64,000 bases of DNA from Neorhizobium sp. SOG26 (GCF_003491345.1 NZ_CP025512.1:2356001-2420000); one strand, 5' to 3'. Shown: positions 1-9,363, counted from the stretch's first letter. A program made the numbers and translations. Notes: generated by a model not told the origin, from the sequence alone.

Positions 1-895
1 CACCGCCCGCAACGAGGTCATCCGGGAAGACGTCGTCGGTGCAAAGCGTCACGGTCGGTGGCAGATGGCCGAGCCGGTTCAGCGTTTCGACGAATTCCGG
101 CAGAAGGTGGTCATGCGAGCCGCGGAGCTCGATCGTCAGGCCCGCCCGCAGCTTCTCCATCAGGTCATCGCCCGACACGAGCTCATGGTCGGAGGTGATG
201 CCGGCGGTCATGAAGGCGGCAAGGTTCGGTCCTGTCAGGCCGCGGGCATGGCCGCAGACCAGCTTTTCGGAGACGAGCGCCGCCTGCACGATGTCGCTGA
301 TGCGACGTTCGCGGGAAATTACGCCGCGCATGTTCATGACTTCGGCAAGCCCGCCGATCTTCGGCCAGAACAACATCTCCTCGATGATCGCAGCATCGAA
401 ATCTGCCCCGGCAACTTCCAGGCCCGGTGCCGAGGGCACGCAGGACGGCGCCAGCACAACGGCGCGAAGCGGCAGCGGCTTTACCGCTTCCAGTGCCCAG
501 GCGACCCCCTCCACGCCGTGCACGTTGCCGAATTCATGCGGATCCCAGACCACGGTGGTTACGCCGCGCGGCAGCACCGCGCCGGCATAGGTCGCCGGCG
601 TCACCATCGAGCTTTCGACATGCATGTGCGTATCGATGAGGCCAGGCGACAGGAAGGTACCGGTGGCATCGATGATCTCGGCCGCATCGGACCGTGAACC
701 GGCTTCATGGACGCTCGCAATCAGCGGCCCGACCAGCCCGACATCGGCCGCCCGTCGTTCGCCGGTCACGACGTCAACCAGCGTCCCGCCCTTGATCAGG
801 ATGTCGAACGGCCCGTCTCCACGTGCCGCCGTGACAGCCCGGTCCCGGAAAGCCGGCTCGGTGAACTCCTGCACCGTCTTAATGATGTTCCTCAC
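1..895 (-). CDS. ade: Adenine deaminase, N-terminal part (cut by window edge)
   Basis: Deaminates adenine to hypoxanthine in the cytoplasm. About 298 codons are visible; the rest lies beyond the left edge. I translated it directly from the minus strand. It starts at a GTG that overlaps the TGA of the nucleoside hydrolase (GTGA, 4 bases), so the two are probably translationally coupled. The amidohydrolase metal motif HMHVESS gives His90 and His92, followed by the PHEFGNVHG and CTDDVFPDD stretches that are characteristic of this family. It is the last visible gene of the operon and acts after the hydrolase has released free base. Fairly sure of the family. Confidence 0.88.
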   Translation of the reverse strand, partial: MRNIIKTVQEFTEPAFRDRAVTAARGDGPFDILIKGGTLVDVVTGERRAADVGLVGPLIASVHEAGSRSDAAEIIDATGTFLSPGLIDTHMHVESSMVTPATYAGAVLPRGVTTVVWDPHEFGNVHGVEGVAWALEAVKPLPLRAVVLAPSCVPSAPGLEVAGADFDAAIIEEMLFWPKIGGLAEVMNMRGVISRERRISDIVQAALVSEKLVCGHARGLTGPNLAAFMTAGITSDHELVSGDDLMEKLRAGLTIELRGSHDHLLPEFVETLNRLGHLPPTVTLCTDDVFPDDLVAGG

Positions 896-1815
896 CAACT
901 TGCCTCCGCCCGCAATGTCTCAAGAATGATTGTCTTCGCCTTCGCCGCATCGACCGTCGCGCCAAAGGACGCATTGAACGTCCCGCGCCCGGGACGCACC
1001 TCCACCACCGTCCGGCCACGGGTCAGCGTGCCGGCAAGTTCCACGTCAATTCTGGCTTCCCGCCACGCCACCAGCTCCGGATGAGCGAAGGCGACGGCGG
1101 CAACCGCATCATAAAGCGCCATGGCCGGGCGGCCGCTTTTTGTCGCAATCGCAACAAAGCCGGCGAGAAGATCCCCCAGCAGCTCGGCATTGCGCCCGCC
1201 TGCTTGCCGCACCGGGACAACATCCTCGGGGCTGCACAGAACCTGGCGGCAAAGGTCGAGATCGATCATCCGGAACGGGATCTTCTGCGCCAGTACAATC
1301 GCCAGCGCCTCCGGGTCGGCAAAGGCGTTGAATTCTGCGGATGCGGTATGATTGCCGCTCGTCACCCCGCCCCCCATCCAGGTGAGGTCGGTGATCCTTG
1401 CCGCAAGATCCGGCCGGGCGAGGGCAACGGCGGCAATATTGGTGAGCGGCCCAAGCGCCAGGATGCGGCGCTCGCCTTCGTCCTTTTCGAGCCAGGCGCA
1501 CAGCGCCTCGAAAGCATCGACGCTGAAAGTCTCTTCGGCCTCGGGCAAATGTTTGCCGGCACTCGGCATGCCAGCATCGCTCAGCACATGGGTTGCGGTT
1601 TCGAGCCGGCCCAGGACCGGCATTTCGCGTCCAGCGTGGATCGGGAACGGCCAGACGAAGGCGGAGGCAGCGCCCGCGGCATTGCTGCGAACGCGGGCCA
1701 GCGGCGCATTGCCGAAGACAAGCGACACACCTTCGATGGACAGGCCCGCATGCGCCGCGACCATGATCGCGGCGATGTCGTCAAAGCCCATGTCCGTGTC
1801 GATCCAGATGGCCAT
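892..1815 (-). CDS. Inosine/uridine-preferring nucleoside hydrolase
   Basis: 307 residues, the usual length for this family. It cleaves the N-glycosidic bond of ribonucleosides to give base plus ribose. The calcium-binding motif DTDMGFDD sits at residues 6-13, right at the N terminus as expected. There is no signal peptide, so it is cytoplasmic and acts on imported substrate. It starts 3 bases after the ATPase stop and ends in a 4-base overlap with adenine deaminase. This context supports purine nucleoside salvage. Whether it prefers purine or pyrimidine nucleosides cannot be read from sequence alone. Confidence 0.9.
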   Translation of the reverse strand: MAIWIDTDMGFDDIAAIMVAAHAGLSIEGVSLVFGNAPLARVRSNAAGAASAFVWPFPIHAGREMPVLGRLETATHVLSDAGMPSAGKHLPEAEETFSVDAFEALCAWLEKDEGERRILALGPLTNIAAVALARPDLAARITDLTWMGGGVTSGNHTASAEFNAFADPEALAIVLAQKIPFRMIDLDLCRQVLCSPEDVVPVRQAGGRNAELLGDLLAGFVAIATKSGRPAMALYDAVAAVAFAHPELVAWREARIDVELAGTLTRGRTVVEVRPGRGTFNASFGATVDAAKAKTIILETLRAEASW

Positions 1816-1818
1816 GGC

Positions 1819-2844
1819 TCAGCCGAACCTCGAAAGAAGCGCGGCCCGTTCGACCGGAAGGTCGAAGGCGAGTTCTGCACCCAGTGCATGCGCCGGCTGG
1901 CTCGCGTCCACCTCGGCCTTGATCGGACCAAGTTTCGTGTCGAGCAGGTATTCACGGCTGTCGCCGGCAAAGGATGTGCCGCGCACGGTGCCCCGATAAG
2001 GACCTGACCCAAGGGTCACCATACGCGGCCGCCATGCCAGGCCCGCCGCTGAAGGGGCATGGCTGGAGAGGTCGACCAGGCCGGCGCTCGTCTGGAGCTT
2101 GCCCTGGTCGAGTTGGAAGATGTTCTCGAAGCCGACGAAGTCGGCAACGAAGGACGAGGTGGGACGGCTGTAGATGTCCTCCGGCGACCCAATCTGCTCG
2201 ATCTTGCCGGCCTTCATCACCACGATCCGGTCGGCGAGCGCCAGCGCTTCGGCCTGGTCGTGGGTGACGAAGATCATCGTCACCCCGGTTTCCTTCTGGA
2301 CGCGCTGCAACTCGGTGCGCATTTCCAGACGCAGACGTGCGTCGAGGTTCGAGAGCGGCTCGTCGAGCAGCAGCACCTTCGGCTCCATCACCATGGAGCG
2401 GGCGAGCGCCACGCGCTGCTGCTGGCCACCGGACAACTCGGCCGGGCGGCGATTGGCGAACGTGGAAAGCCCGACCGACTTCAAACCGGACTGCACTTTT
2501 GCGTCGAGTTCGTTGCCGCGCATGCCCTTCAGCTTCAGGCCGAAGGCGACGTTCTCATAGACTGTCAGGTGCGGGAAAAGCGCGTAGGACTGGAAGACGA
2601 GGCCGACGGCACGCTTGTTGGCCGGCACGCGGGTAATGTCGGCCCCGTCGAGGCTGACGCGGCCGGATTTTACCGGCATCAGGCCGGCGATCGCGCGCAT
2701 GGTCGTGGTCTTGCCGCAGCCGGACGGCCCGAGCAGCGCGATCAGCTCACCCTTGCGGATATCGAGATCAAGATCCGGCACGGCGGGCGTGTCGCCGTAG
2801 GCAAGCGTCAGCTTGCTGAGGGAAAGGTAGGACGCATCAGACAT
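1819..2844 (-). CDS. ABC transporter ATP-binding protein (PotA/spermidine-type family)
   Basis: 341 residues. Energises import for the two permeases upstream. Walker A GPSGCGKTT is at residues 39-47, then the LSGGQQQR signature and LLLDEPLSNLD (Walker B), with a C-terminal TOBE-like regulatory domain. I chose the ATG at 2844, not an upstream start, because the extra N-terminal stretch is unlike the family and this ATG overlaps the permease stop by 8 bases. The family also contains iron and polyamine importers, so the substrate is inferred from the neighbouring nucleoside hydrolase and adenine deaminase. Confidence 0.9.
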   Translation of the reverse strand: MSDASYLSLSKLTLAYGDTPAVPDLDLDIRKGELIALLGPSGCGKTTTMRAIAGLMPVKSGRVSLDGADITRVPANKRAVGLVFQSYALFPHLTVYENVAFGLKLKGMRGNELDAKVQSGLKSVGLSTFANRRPAELSGGQQQRVALARSMVMEPKVLLLDEPLSNLDARLRLEMRTELQRVQKETGVTMIFVTHDQAEALALADRIVVMKAGKIEQIGSPEDIYSRPTSSFVADFVGFENIFQLDQGKLQTSAGLVDLSSHAPSAAGLAWRPRMVTLGSGPYRGTVRGTSFAGDSREYLLDTKLGPIKAEVDASQPAHALGAELAFDLPVERAALLSRFG

Positions 2845-3619
2845 AACGGGAAAATCCAAGGAAACGTTCGGCGGCAAAGACGATGCCGATGGACATGAAG
2901 GCGAGCAGCGAGGACAGGGCGGCAACCGACGGATCGAACACGATTTCCATGTAGGCGATCATGTCGATGGGCATGGTGCGCACGCCCGGACCCGACAGGA
3001 AGAGCGACACCGGCACCTGGTTGAAGGAGGTGACGAAGCCGAGAATGAAGGCGGACAGGATGCCGCCGCGAATGTTCGGCATCACCACGCGGAAGAAGGC
3101 GCCGAGCCGCGAGGACCCGAGCAGCACCGCCGCTTCCTCGATGTCGGAGCGCAGATTTTCAAGGCTCGCCGAAACCACCCGCACCGCATAAGGCAGCACC
3201 AGGGCCGTATGCGCCAGGAACAGCGCCAGCGTGATGCCGACCTGGAAGGGCACGACGATGTAGCGCAAGAGCGCCAGGCCAACGATGATGCCCGGCACGA
3301 TGATCGGTGCCGAGACCACCGTCCGCACAATCTCAGCGCCCGGCAGCTTGTAGCGCGACAGCGCATAGGACGCCGGGATGCCGAGGATCAGCGCCGCCGC
3401 CGTCCCGCCGATGGCGAGGAACATCGACATGCCGAAGGAGGCCCGGAAACTTTCCACCGTGAAGACCTTGGCGATCCAGCGCAGCGAAAAGCCCTGCGGC
3501 GGGAAGGCCAAGGTTTCGCCTGCCGAGAAGGAGGCCGCCACGATGATCAGGAACGGCCCGATCAGGAAGGCGATCACCAGGAAGAGGATGAACGGGATGA
3601 AGAGGCGTTGTGCCGTCAT
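2837..3619 (-). CDS. ABC transporter permease (PotC-like)
   Basis: 260 residues with about six hydrophobic segments and the cytoplasmic EAA-type loop (sequence EEAAVLLGSSRLGAF) that docks on the ATPase. It resembles the second permease of polyamine/opine/phosphonate-type importers. Its ATG overlaps the stop of the preceding permease (ATGA), and its own end overlaps the ATPase start by 8 bases, so the transporter genes are tightly coupled. Inner-membrane location. Substrate is inferred to be a nucleoside or purine from the operon. Confidence 0.88.
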   Translation of the reverse strand: MTAQRLFIPFILFLVIAFLIGPFLIIVAASFSAGETLAFPPQGFSLRWIAKVFTVESFRASFGMSMFLAIGGTAAALILGIPASYALSRYKLPGAEIVRTVVSAPIIVPGIIVGLALLRYIVVPFQVGITLALFLAHTALVLPYAVRVVSASLENLRSDIEEAAVLLGSSRLGAFFRVVMPNIRGGILSAFILGFVTSFNQVPVSLFLSGPGVRTMPIDMIAYMEIVFDPSVAALSSLLAFMSIGIVFAAERFLGFSRYV

Positions 3620-4461
3620 GCGGCCGCCCTCCTCTGCTTGTTGCGGGCCGTTGCGACGCGCTTCAGGAGAATGTTTGCAGCAAAGCTCATTGCGATCAGG
3701 ATGAAGGCGATGACGCTCGCAGCGACGAAGTTGTTGGAGACAGAAACCTGCTGGTAAAGCAGCGTTTCCAGCATCAGCACCTTGGAGCCGCCGAGAATGG
3801 CGGGCGTGATATAGGCGGTCAGGCAGCCGGTGAAGACCAGCGTCCCGCCGATGACCAGACCTTCCTTGGTGAGCGGCAGGATCACCTTCCAGAACACCTG
3901 CAGCCAGTTGGCGCCGAGCACGCGTGCCGCGGGAACTGCGTCCTTCGGCATGTTTTCAAGCGCCGAGATCAGCGAGATGATCATTAGCGGCAGGAACAGT
4001 TGCAGCAGGCCGATGAAGATCGCCGTTTCGGAAAACAGGATGCGCAGCGGCGCCTGCGTCAGGCCGAGCGCCTGGAAGGCCTCGTTGACGATGCCGGTGC
4101 GGCCGAGGATGACGATCCAGGCATAGGTGCGTGCGACCGGCGAGATCATCAGCGGCAGCACGACAAGCCCCGTCACCTTGCCCTTCATGCCGGGCTCCAG
4201 GTTGACGATCGCGAACGCCGCCGCGTAGCCGATCACGGCCGCCGTCACCGTCACCAGCGCGCCGAGCTTCAGCGTGCGCAGGAAGACCGCCTGGTTCAGA
4301 GGGTTGGAAAAGAACTCGATATAGGCGGAGACAGACCAGCCGCCCGTCGGGTTGCGGAACCCGTCCGACAGCAGGATCACCACCGGCACAAGAAAGACCG
4401 CCGCCGCGAAGATCGCAGCAGGAAGCGCGAGTGCAAGCGCTTCGGCCCGGTTTTGGAACAT
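3616..4461 (-). CDS. ABC transporter permease (PotB-like)
   Basis: 281 residues with an N-terminal membrane helix and five further hydrophobic segments. An EAA-like loop (PAARVLGANWLQVFWKV) precedes the last helices. I prefer the ATG at 4461 over one at 4503, because a GGAG lies about 10 bases upstream and the protein then starts just before its first helix. It is the first permease after the binding protein. A 160-base spacer with a palindromic repeat separates the two, which may lower permease expression relative to the binding protein. Confidence 0.85.
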   Translation of the reverse strand: MFQNRAEALALALPAAIFAAAVFLVPVVILLSDGFRNPTGGWSVSAYIEFFSNPLNQAVFLRTLKLGALVTVTAAVIGYAAAFAIVNLEPGMKGKVTGLVVLPLMISPVARTYAWIVILGRTGIVNEAFQALGLTQAPLRILFSETAIFIGLLQLFLPLMIISLISALENMPKDAVPAARVLGANWLQVFWKVILPLTKEGLVIGGTLVFTGCLTAYITPAILGGSKVLMLETLLYQQVSVSNNFVAASVIAFILIAMSFAANILLKRVATARNKQRRAAA

Positions 4462-4558
4462 TGGTGATGGTCTCCGTTCTTTGTAGTGCCATGTGCCCCT
4501 CAACCAGCCTCCGCTTTGCTAAGCCACCCTCTCCCTGAAGGGGAAGAAGAGTGGCGAT

Positions 4559-4587
4559 CGCCCTTCTCCCTGGCGGGGAGAAGGGCG
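4559..4587. repeat. REP-like palindromic repeat between binding protein and permease
   Basis: An inverted repeat with 12-base arms, CGCCCTTCTCCC at 4559-4570 and its complement at 4576-4587, separated by five bases. It lies in the 162-base gap 4462-4623, directly after the binding-protein stop codon. The surrounding bases (CCTCATCC-type flank) look like the short palindromic intergenic elements common in rhizobia. A hairpin here would be expected to protect the upstream mRNA and reduce read-through into the permease. A related element is at 19709-19747. Confidence 0.7.
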
Positions 4588-4623
4588 GCAGGCGGATGAG
4601 GGAGCTACAATTTCAGTTCAAGC

Positions 4624-5658
4624 TTACTGCCCGACCTTCTCGTTCCAGCTCTTGATCCAGCCGGCGCGGTTGTCGAGCGCCACGGCGGACGGGATGAGCT
4701 TCAGGCTCTTGGCGGTTTCTTCGCCATAGGTCAGGTTGTTGGCGACCTCTTCGGAAACCTTCACGTCCTTGTTGGCCGGGCTGTCGATGAACTTCTCGGC
4801 AAGCTTGGTCTGCACCTCGGTGGAGAGCCAGAAGTCCATGAACTGCAGCGCAAGATCGGCATTCTTGCCACCCTTCGGCATGATCATCACGTTCATGCCA
4901 CCCGTCTGGCCTTCCTTCGGGGTCGCCCACTCAACCGGCAGGCCGAGCTTGGTGAAGGGCGCCCAGGTGAAGCGGCCGATCGGCGCGGCCCAGATTTCTT
5001 CCTGCTTCATCAGCTGCACGAGCTGCGAGGACTTTTCATAGAAGGTGACAATCTCGTCCTTCTTGTCGCCAACGGCTTCGATGGCGGCTGCGAGATCCGG
5101 CGTGTCCTTGCCGAGCGCCTGGCCCAGCATGTAGAGCGCCGGCGGGCCCTGGTTGGTGGTGACGTTTGGCCAGGCGATGTGGCTTGCATATTCCGGCTTC
5201 AGCAGGTCGGCCCAGGACTCGATCTTCATCTTGTCGGAACGATAGGCGATCGAGGTGGCGTAGAAGGTGTAGCCGATGCTCATGCCATCGCCGTTTGGAT
5301 CCTTGGCGATGTCATAGAGCTTGTTGAAGTTCTCAAGCTTGGCGGTGTCGATCTTGTCGATCAGGCCCGCACGTGCGGCAGACAGGGCATCGGCCATGGA
5401 GACAACGGCCATGTCGATGACCGGGTTGGCCTTGTTGGCCTCCATCTTGGCAAGGCGCTCGACGCTGTTGCCGGTCTCGACGACCAGCTTGCAGCCGCAG
5501 ATTTCCTGGAAGGGATCGTAGACGATCTCCTTGTACTCATCCTGCGACAACGCATAGACCGAGATGGTCAGCGTCTTGTCCTGCGCCATGGCAGGGCTGA
5601 GCGCCGCCATGGCGGTGAGCATAAGGGCGGTGCCCGATGCGAGAATGACCTTGTTCAT
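4624..5658 (-). CDS. Periplasmic solute-binding protein (PotD-like family)
   Basis: 344 residues. A typical signal peptide occupies residues 1-25 (short basic start, hydrophobic core, Ala-Met-Ala before the cleavage point), so the mature protein is periplasmic. The remainder fits the extracellular solute-binding family 1/PotD fold used by polyamine and iron importers. The ATG overlaps the LacI regulator stop (ATGA), so it is the second gene of the operon. Given the nucleoside hydrolase and adenine deaminase downstream, the ligand is probably a nucleoside or purine; that is inference, because this fold binds many ligands. Confidence 0.85.
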   Translation of the reverse strand: MNKVILASGTALMLTAMAALSPAMAQDKTLTISVYALSQDEYKEIVYDPFQEICGCKLVVETGNSVERLAKMEANKANPVIDMAVVSMADALSAARAGLIDKIDTAKLENFNKLYDIAKDPNGDGMSIGYTFYATSIAYRSDKMKIESWADLLKPEYASHIAWPNVTTNQGPPALYMLGQALGKDTPDLAAAIEAVGDKKDEIVTFYEKSSQLVQLMKQEEIWAAPIGRFTWAPFTKLGLPVEWATPKEGQTGGMNVMIMPKGGKNADLALQFMDFWLSTEVQTKLAEKFIDSPANKDVKVSEEVANNLTYGEETAKSLKLIPSAVALDNRAGWIKSWNEKVGQ

Positions 5659-6758
5659 TGCTTGACCTCTCCTGCTGTCGAATTGTTCGGGTGGTGGGCA
5701 TGCGGATGGAAGGCGCCAGCTCCCGGCACCGCGGTTTTCGGCGCGCCGGTGGACTGTCGGACAAGAAGCTGCATGGGTACGCGATCGGGATCGGACGTCA
5801 CCTTGGCGGCGTTGGCATCATCCGCGTCCGCATCAGCCTCGATCACCCGCATCAGCGCAGCAATGGCAAGATCGGCAACGGTCGCCATGTCCTGGCGCAC
5901 CGTGGTGAGCGACGGCGACACGACCGACGACCAGATGGAATCGTCAAAGCCGCTGACACTCACCATGTCCGGAACGGAGATGCCGGCATGCTGCAACTCC
6001 GTCAGCGCCCGAAGCGCCAGCAGGTCTGAAAGTGCGGCAAAGGCGGTAAACCCTTGGGCGGCCCGTTCGGCAAGACCGAGCATGCAGTTCGGGCCGTAGA
6101 TTTCCTCGACCTTTTCCGACCACAGCGTATCGCACTCGACCTCGGAACCAAGGCCACACTTTACGCCGCCAATGCGGTCGCTCTGCACGTTCGACGTCGG
6201 GCTGCGCCCGATGATCAGGACCTTCCGGTGGCCAAGCGAGGCGAGATAACGGCCGACCTGCATGCCGCCGTCCCAATGATCGGCGGAAACGGTATTGCCT
6301 GGCGTCGACGGGGTGTCGAGCACCGCAACGGGGCAGCCGACATCCGAAATCCGGGTGCCGCGACGGGGCACGATCAGCATGCCATCGATGCCGCGTTCGA
6401 TCAGGCGATTGATGGCTTCCGTTTGGGTGGCGATATCGCCGCGGGAGTCGGCGATCAGCACGCCGTAACCGACATTGGCCGCCGCATTCTCGATCGCCTG
6501 GGCGATCTGCGGGAAAAGGGGGTTTGAGATGTCGGGCAGGACGAGGCCGAGGACACCGGTGCGTCCGGTCCGCAGCGCGCGGGCCGCAAGGCTCGGCACG
6601 TAGCCCACCTCCGCCGCCTTGGCCCGTACCCGCTGGACAAGTTCCGGCGACACGCGCCCCTTGCCCGAAAGCGCATTGGACACGGTCGCTGCCGACACCC
6701 CAAGGGCTGCCGCAATCGCGCTCATATTTGCTCCAGGCCGGACGTTCGCCATCGCCAT
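5655..6758 (-). CDS. LacI-family transcriptional regulator of the nucleoside operon
   Basis: 367 residues. The N-terminal helix-turn-helix (residues about 12-58, with GVSAATVSNAL and the hinge region) is followed by a periplasmic-binding-protein-like effector domain. It is the first gene of the leftward operon and overlaps the binding-protein start by 4 bases, so it probably controls its own expression. Two perfect palindromes lie immediately upstream. The exact start is uncertain: ATG at 6758 has its ribosome site inside the palindrome, while ATG at 6752 has AGAG upstream. The effector is likely a nucleoside or base. Confidence 0.88.
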   Translation of the reverse strand: MAMANVRPGANMSAIAAALGVSAATVSNALSGKGRVSPELVQRVRAKAAEVGYVPSLAARALRTGRTGVLGLVLPDISNPLFPQIAQAIENAAANVGYGVLIADSRGDIATQTEAINRLIERGIDGMLIVPRRGTRISDVGCPVAVLDTPSTPGNTVSADHWDGGMQVGRYLASLGHRKVLIIGRSPTSNVQSDRIGGVKCGLGSEVECDTLWSEKVEEIYGPNCMLGLAERAAQGFTAFAALSDLLALRALTELQHAGISVPDMVSVSGFDDSIWSSVVSPSLTTVRQDMATVADLAIAALMRVIEADADADDANAAKVTSDPDRVPMQLLVRQSTGAPKTAVPGAGAFHPHAHHPNNSTAGEVKQ

Positions 6759-6760
6759 CT

Positions 6761-6780
6761 CTGCTTAAACGTTTAAGCAG
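6761..6780. promoter_or_regulatory. Perfect 20-bp palindrome, probable LacI-family operator
   Basis: CTGCTTAAACGTTTAAGCAG reads identically on both strands and has the central CG typical of LacI-family operators. It starts two bases upstream of the regulator's ATG, a position suited to autorepression of the whole operon. Confidence 0.8.
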
Positions 6781-6783
6781 AAT

Positions 6784-6797
6784 AGTTTGATCAAACT
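6784..6797. promoter_or_regulatory. Second perfect palindrome (14 bp) next to the operator
   Basis: AGTTTGATCAAACT is a perfect palindrome three bases beyond the first one. It lies between the leftward LacI operon and the rightward amidase gene. It could be a second operator or the site of another factor, or overlap the promoter. No function is shown by sequence alone. Confidence 0.5.
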
Positions 6798-6902
6798 TCA
6801 ATGTCGAGTCGAATCAGCACGAAGTCACACCTTATTCAAGGTCAACCATTGACTATTCGGGACGCTGCGTCGGAACTGGCTGCATCGCGGAGGAGGGACG
6901 GC

Positions 6903-8330
6903 ATGCAGCATGCGGAAATTACACAACTTTCGGCAACAGAACTGTCGCGCGCAATCCATGATTGCCGACTCTCCGTAACCGCTGTGATGGGGGCATATCT
7001 GGCTGGGATCGAGCGTCTCAACCCCAGCGTTAACGCAATTGTGAACATACGGGACAGCGACTCGCTGCTCGCCGAAGCCGCAGCCTGCGATGCTGAGCTC
7101 AAGGCTGGCTCTTCGCGTGGCTGGATGCACGGCATGCCGATCGCCATCAAGGACCTCTGTGAGGTCAAGGATCTGCGTTGCACATATGGTTCGCCGATTT
7201 TTGCAGATTTCGTGCCGAAGGAAGACGAGATCATGGTGGAGCGCATCCGTGCCGCTGGCGCCATCATCATCGGCAAGACGAATACGCCCGAACACGGCTT
7301 CGGCTCGCAAAGCTACAATCCGGTGCATGGCGTGACCCGCAACCCTTACGACCTGACGAAGACCGTCGGCGGCTCGAGCGGCGGCGCGGCGGCGGCGCTG
7401 TCCGCCCATCTCCTGCCGATCGCCGATGGCAGCGACATGATGGGGTCGCTGCGCAACCCGGCCGCCTTCAACAATGTCGTCGGCTTCCGGCCAAGCTACG
7501 GTCGCATCCCGGTGTCGCAAAAGCTCGAGCTTTTCATGGGCCAACTGTCCGTGCTGGGCCCCATGGGCCGCACTGTGGAAGATACCGCAGCCCTGCTGAT
7601 GACCCAGGCCGGATATGACCCGCGTGACCCGCATTCCCTTCCGGCCGAAGACCTGATGCCGGCACGAGGCCGCGACTTCTCGGGCGCCCGCATCGCCTGG
7701 CTTGGCGACCTTGGCGGCTACCTTCCGTTCGATCCTGGCGTGCTGGAGCTTTGCCAAACCGCCCTCCCCGTCTTCGAGAGCATCGGCTGCACGGTGGAAG
7801 CCGTCATCCCGGATTACGACATGGTCGATGTCTGGCAGTCATGGACGACGCTGCGCAGTTGGCTGACGGCAAACGGCATGCGCGACAGTTTTGACGACCC
7901 GGCCAAACGCGCGCTGATGAAGCCCGAGATCATCTGGGAGATAGAGCGCGGTCTCGACATGACCGGCCGCGAGGTGCACTTCGCCTCAAAGCGGCGCAGC
8001 GCCTGGTACAAATACCTGCTGACCTTGTTCGAGCGCTATGACTACCTCGTCCTGCCCTCAGCCCAGGTATTCCCCTTCGATGCCGACACGCATTGGCCGA
8101 AGGAGGTCGGTGGCCGGACCATGGACACATACCATCGCTGGATGGAGGTGATGATTCCGGCCTCCATGGCCGGTCTGCCCGTCGCCGCCATGCCCGCCGG
8201 TTTCAACAGCGAAGGCATGCCGAACGGCATCCAGATCATCGGTAGACCGCGTGCCGACAAGGCGGTGCTGGACCTGGCGCTGGCTTATGAAAATGCAACC
8301 GACTGGCTGAACCGGCGGCCGAAGCTTTGA
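6903..8330 (+). CDS. Amidase (amidase-signature family)
   Basis: 475 residues. Hydrolyses a carboxamide; the substrate is unknown. The Ser-cisSer-Lys triad of the family can be placed: Lys83 in AIKDLC, cis-Ser158 in GGSSGG and nucleophile Ser182 in GSDMMGSLRNPA, with the usual 24-residue spacing between the serines. I chose ATG 6903 because GGAGGG lies seven bases upstream; a longer reading frame from 6801 would run through the operator region. It is divergent from the LacI operon and convergent with the LysR gene. It may act on a nitrogen compound related to the operon, but that is only context. Confidence 0.85.
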   Translation: MQHAEITQLSATELSRAIHDCRLSVTAVMGAYLAGIERLNPSVNAIVNIRDSDSLLAEAAACDAELKAGSSRGWMHGMPIAIKDLCEVKDLRCTYGSPIFADFVPKEDEIMVERIRAAGAIIIGKTNTPEHGFGSQSYNPVHGVTRNPYDLTKTVGGSSGGAAAALSAHLLPIADGSDMMGSLRNPAAFNNVVGFRPSYGRIPVSQKLELFMGQLSVLGPMGRTVEDTAALLMTQAGYDPRDPHSLPAEDLMPARGRDFSGARIAWLGDLGGYLPFDPGVLELCQTALPVFESIGCTVEAVIPDYDMVDVWQSWTTLRSWLTANGMRDSFDDPAKRALMKPEIIWEIERGLDMTGREVHFASKRRSAWYKYLLTLFERYDYLVLPSAQVFPFDADTHWPKEVGGRTMDTYHRWMEVMIPASMAGLPVAAMPAGFNSEGMPNGIQIIGRPRADKAVLDLALAYENATDWLNRRPKL

Positions 8331-8334
8331 GCCG

Positions 8335-9252
8335 CTACCAGCCGACCACTTCCTCGCCGTAGCGGCCGACTTCTTCGAGCAGCCAGGCCCGGAACGCCAC
8401 GACCGGCCGGAAATCCTTCTTGCTGACCGGCGCCACCGCGTAATAGGCGCTCGGGCTGCGCACCTGGTGCGGAAAGGCTTCCACCAGTTGGCCGCTCGCC
8501 AGCTCCGAGTCGATCAGGAAAAGCGGCATCAAGGCGACGCCAAGCCCCGCAATGCAGGCCTGCGCCACGTTGCCGAACTGCTCGAAGCGCATCCCCTCCG
8601 ATGGCGTCGCGGAGATACCGAGGCTCTCGAACCAGTGGGCCCAGGCGCCGGGGCGCGAGGCCATGTGCAGCAGCGGCAGGTGCAGCAGGTCCTGGCCCTT
8701 CTTGATCGGATGCGCCTTGAGGAAGGCGGGCGAAGAGACGGGCGCCACCATCTCCTCCATCAGGAAGGTGGATTCTGCCCCGGGCCAATCCGGCTGTCCG
8801 ACATGTATCGCCATATCGATACCCTCGCGGTCGAAGTCGAAGGTGCCGATGCGGGTTGCGAAATTCAGCGTGATCTCCGGATGGCGCGCCACGAATTGCG
8901 GGATCCGCGGCATCAACCAGCGCGTGCCGAAGGTCGGCAGGATCGCGAGGTTCAGTTGGTCGCTATGCTGTTTGGTCATTGCCTGCAGCGAAGCGGAGCG
9001 GATCTGGCTCAACGCCGCGGCAATCGCCTTGGCATAATCCGCCCCGGCTGCCGTCAGCATCACGCCGCGGCTGGTACGGTCGAAAAGCAGGATGCCCAAC
9101 TGCTCCTCAAGCCCGGAAACCTGCCGGCTGATGGCGCCCTGCGTCAGGGAAAGCTCCTCGGCTGCGGCTGAAAAACTGCCGAGCCGTGCTACGGAATCAA
9201 AGGCTGCAAGCGCAGAGGTGGAGGGGAGCAAACGTCGAGAAAGGCTGGCCAT
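8335..9252 (-). CDS. LysR-family regulator (GcvA-like)
   Basis: 305 residues. The winged helix-turn-helix spans about residues 10-70 (AFDSVARLGSFSAAAEELSL, then TQGAISRQV), followed by an effector-binding domain. It is transcribed away from glutaryl-CoA dehydrogenase with a 111-base shared upstream region. LysR proteins usually control the divergent gene, so it is a good candidate regulator of gcdH (a GcdR-type role). It ends four bases from the amidase stop, convergently. Family certain; target inferred. Confidence 0.88.
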   Translation of the reverse strand: MASLSRRLLPSTSALAAFDSVARLGSFSAAAEELSLTQGAISRQVSGLEEQLGILLFDRTSRGVMLTAAGADYAKAIAAALSQIRSASLQAMTKQHSDQLNLAILPTFGTRWLMPRIPQFVARHPEITLNFATRIGTFDFDREGIDMAIHVGQPDWPGAESTFLMEEMVAPVSSPAFLKAHPIKKGQDLLHLPLLHMASRPGAWAHWFESLGISATPSEGMRFEQFGNVAQACIAGLGVALMPLFLIDSELASGQLVEAFPHQVRSPSAYYAVAPVSKKDFRPVVAFRAWLLEEVGRYGEEVVGW

Positions 9253-9363
9253 GGCTTATTACTATAGATCATGGCAGATTGAGTAAACGGTGCTTGCTCT
9301 CCGGCCCATGCCGGAGATAATTCCTTCAACCCTCAACAACCTAATTTGAAGCGGAGAACTGCC

